Assembly (NCBI GenBank): GCA_016839875.1 | Contig: JAEOTK010000317.1 | Coordinates: 1 to 5,053, forward strand | Direction: 5' to 3' | DNA length: 5,053 nucleotides | Source: Candidatus Heimdallarchaeota archaeon | Lineage (GTDB): Archaea > Asgardarchaeota > Heimdallarchaeia > Heimdallarchaeales > Heimdallarchaeaceae | Translations under genes and position numbers: made by a program | The notes under the pieces: model-generated | Database searches by the model: none | Seen by the model: only the letters and a program-made list of their open reading frames with translations | What the model was told of the DNA's origin: nothing | Shown here: positions 4,620 through 5,053 of the stretch, in pieces | How the letters are laid out: each line of letters opens with the position of its first letter | Position numbering within the stretch: position 1 is the stretch's first letter

Positions 4620-5053
4620 TTATTCTTCAGTTTTTTCTGTTGTTATTTTATGCATCAGATGTCTTTCCCAATCAAAAGTTATGTGTCCATCACTATGTTT
4701 AGTGAAAGGTACATTCATAATACCGTTATCCTCGAGAATATAGAAATCCATAACCTCAGGATCAGTATTCTTGGGAATCAAAGGTGTAGTGAATTTTGAA
4801 AACCAATTATCAGCTTCCAAATAAAGAAGAGATCCCTTTTGGACAATTTCCATCGTGATAGTTTTCTTGTAAGCTTCATATCTGCCACAGAGAAATTTGT
4901 AATGTTTTTTTCGTTTGAAATAGGGAATTACTTCTTCAGGATCCTTTCCAAAAAGCAGAGCAAATGCGGAAAGCATTAGATATGAAGGTGTCCAATTAAC
5001 ATTCGTTAACTGAGCATAAGTTAAATTGAGATCTGGTACAAAAGCGATATATC
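4620..5053 (-). CDS. C-terminal part of a beta-lactamase-like serine hydrolase (S12/PBP family), 5' end outside window
   Basis: The minus-strand frame is open from the right edge to TAA (4622-4620), with 143 complete codons visible. An internal ATG at 4976 exists, but the frame continues upstream without a stop, so it is not the natural start. The first visible residues (YIAFVPDLNLTYAQLTNVNW) resemble the last strand of the class C beta-lactamase fold, where an 'F-x-P-...-L-x-N' segment precedes the terminal helix. They are followed by LLFGKDPEEV and then a GRYEAY-start beta-rich domain (from about residue 56) like the lipocalin-type C-terminal domain of archaeal Pab87/CubicO-type peptidases. 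The catalytic SxxK, YxN and HxG motifs would lie outside the window, so activity cannot be judged. It is convergent with the second exporter and separated from it by a shared hairpin. The family call rests on recalled sequence patterns and is moderate. Confidence 0.6.
   Translation of the reverse strand, partial: YIAFVPDLNLTYAQLTNVNWTPSYLMLSAFALLFGKDPEEVIPYFKRKKHYKFLCGRYEAYKKTITMEIVQKGSLLYLEADNWFSKFTTPLIPKNTDPEVMDFYILEDNGIMNVPFTKHSDGHITFDWERHLMHKITTEKTEE

Noticed and set aside
4527..4799. 90-codon plus-strand frame crossing the exporter 3' end and the convergent gene
   Set aside because: It overlaps two better-supported genes and a hairpin, has no ribosome site, and has a hydrophobic bias explained by the antisense strand.
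1..5053. tRNA or rRNA genes, CRISPR arrays, insertion sequences, attachment sites
   Set aside because: No cloverleaf-like sequence, regularly spaced repeat array, transposase gene or flanking terminal repeats were seen.

Overview
The window reads as a stretch of a low-GC archaeal chromosome. The evidence is promoter architecture: purine-rich BRE plus AT-only TATA elements sit about 25 bp ahead of likely transcription starts, several genes seem to have very short or no leaders, T-rich tracts follow genes, and GGTGAT-type Shine-Dalgarno sequences appear only inside an operon. Codon choice is strongly AT-biased (AGA, ATA, TTA). The lineage cannot be fixed from this sequence. An Asgard-type or other mesophilic archaeon is a guess.

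Layout, left to right. (1) A minus-strand winged-helix regulator (494 to beyond the left edge) is divergent from an MFS exporter (656-2047). Their two TATA boxes flank a 22-bp near-perfect palindrome, which looks like the shared operator. (2) A T-rich terminator is followed by an apparently leaderless 2H-phosphoesterase ('2'-5' RNA ligase' family) gene (2114-2677). (3) A regulatory stretch (2678-2842) carries a dyad, an 11-bp direct repeat with a 21-bp period, and TATA-like boxes. (4) A tight three-gene operon follows: two tiny proteins of 44 and 42 aa (2843-2977 and 2988-3116), then a second MFS exporter (3122-4567) paralogous to the first. (5) A 12-bp perfect hairpin separates the operon from a convergent minus-strand gene, cut by the right edge, which encodes the C-terminal part of a beta-lactamase-like serine hydrolase.

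The most interesting point is the pair of tiny genes. They share the motif E-x-x-Y-W-S-L-x-G-x-x-C-[ST]-V and a downstream [ST]-[IL]-R-K. The aligned codons differ largely at synonymous third positions, so the peptides themselves seem to have been conserved after a duplication. Both are packed against the start of the second exporter, and each has an inverted repeat starting at the same YW codons. They could be small exporter partners or regulatory leader peptides that control exporter translation. The sequence alone does not decide between these.

How the parts may work together (inference): the regulator controls the first exporter through the central palindrome, while the second exporter has moved under a different control region and gained the tiny genes. 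The exporters' substrates are unknown.
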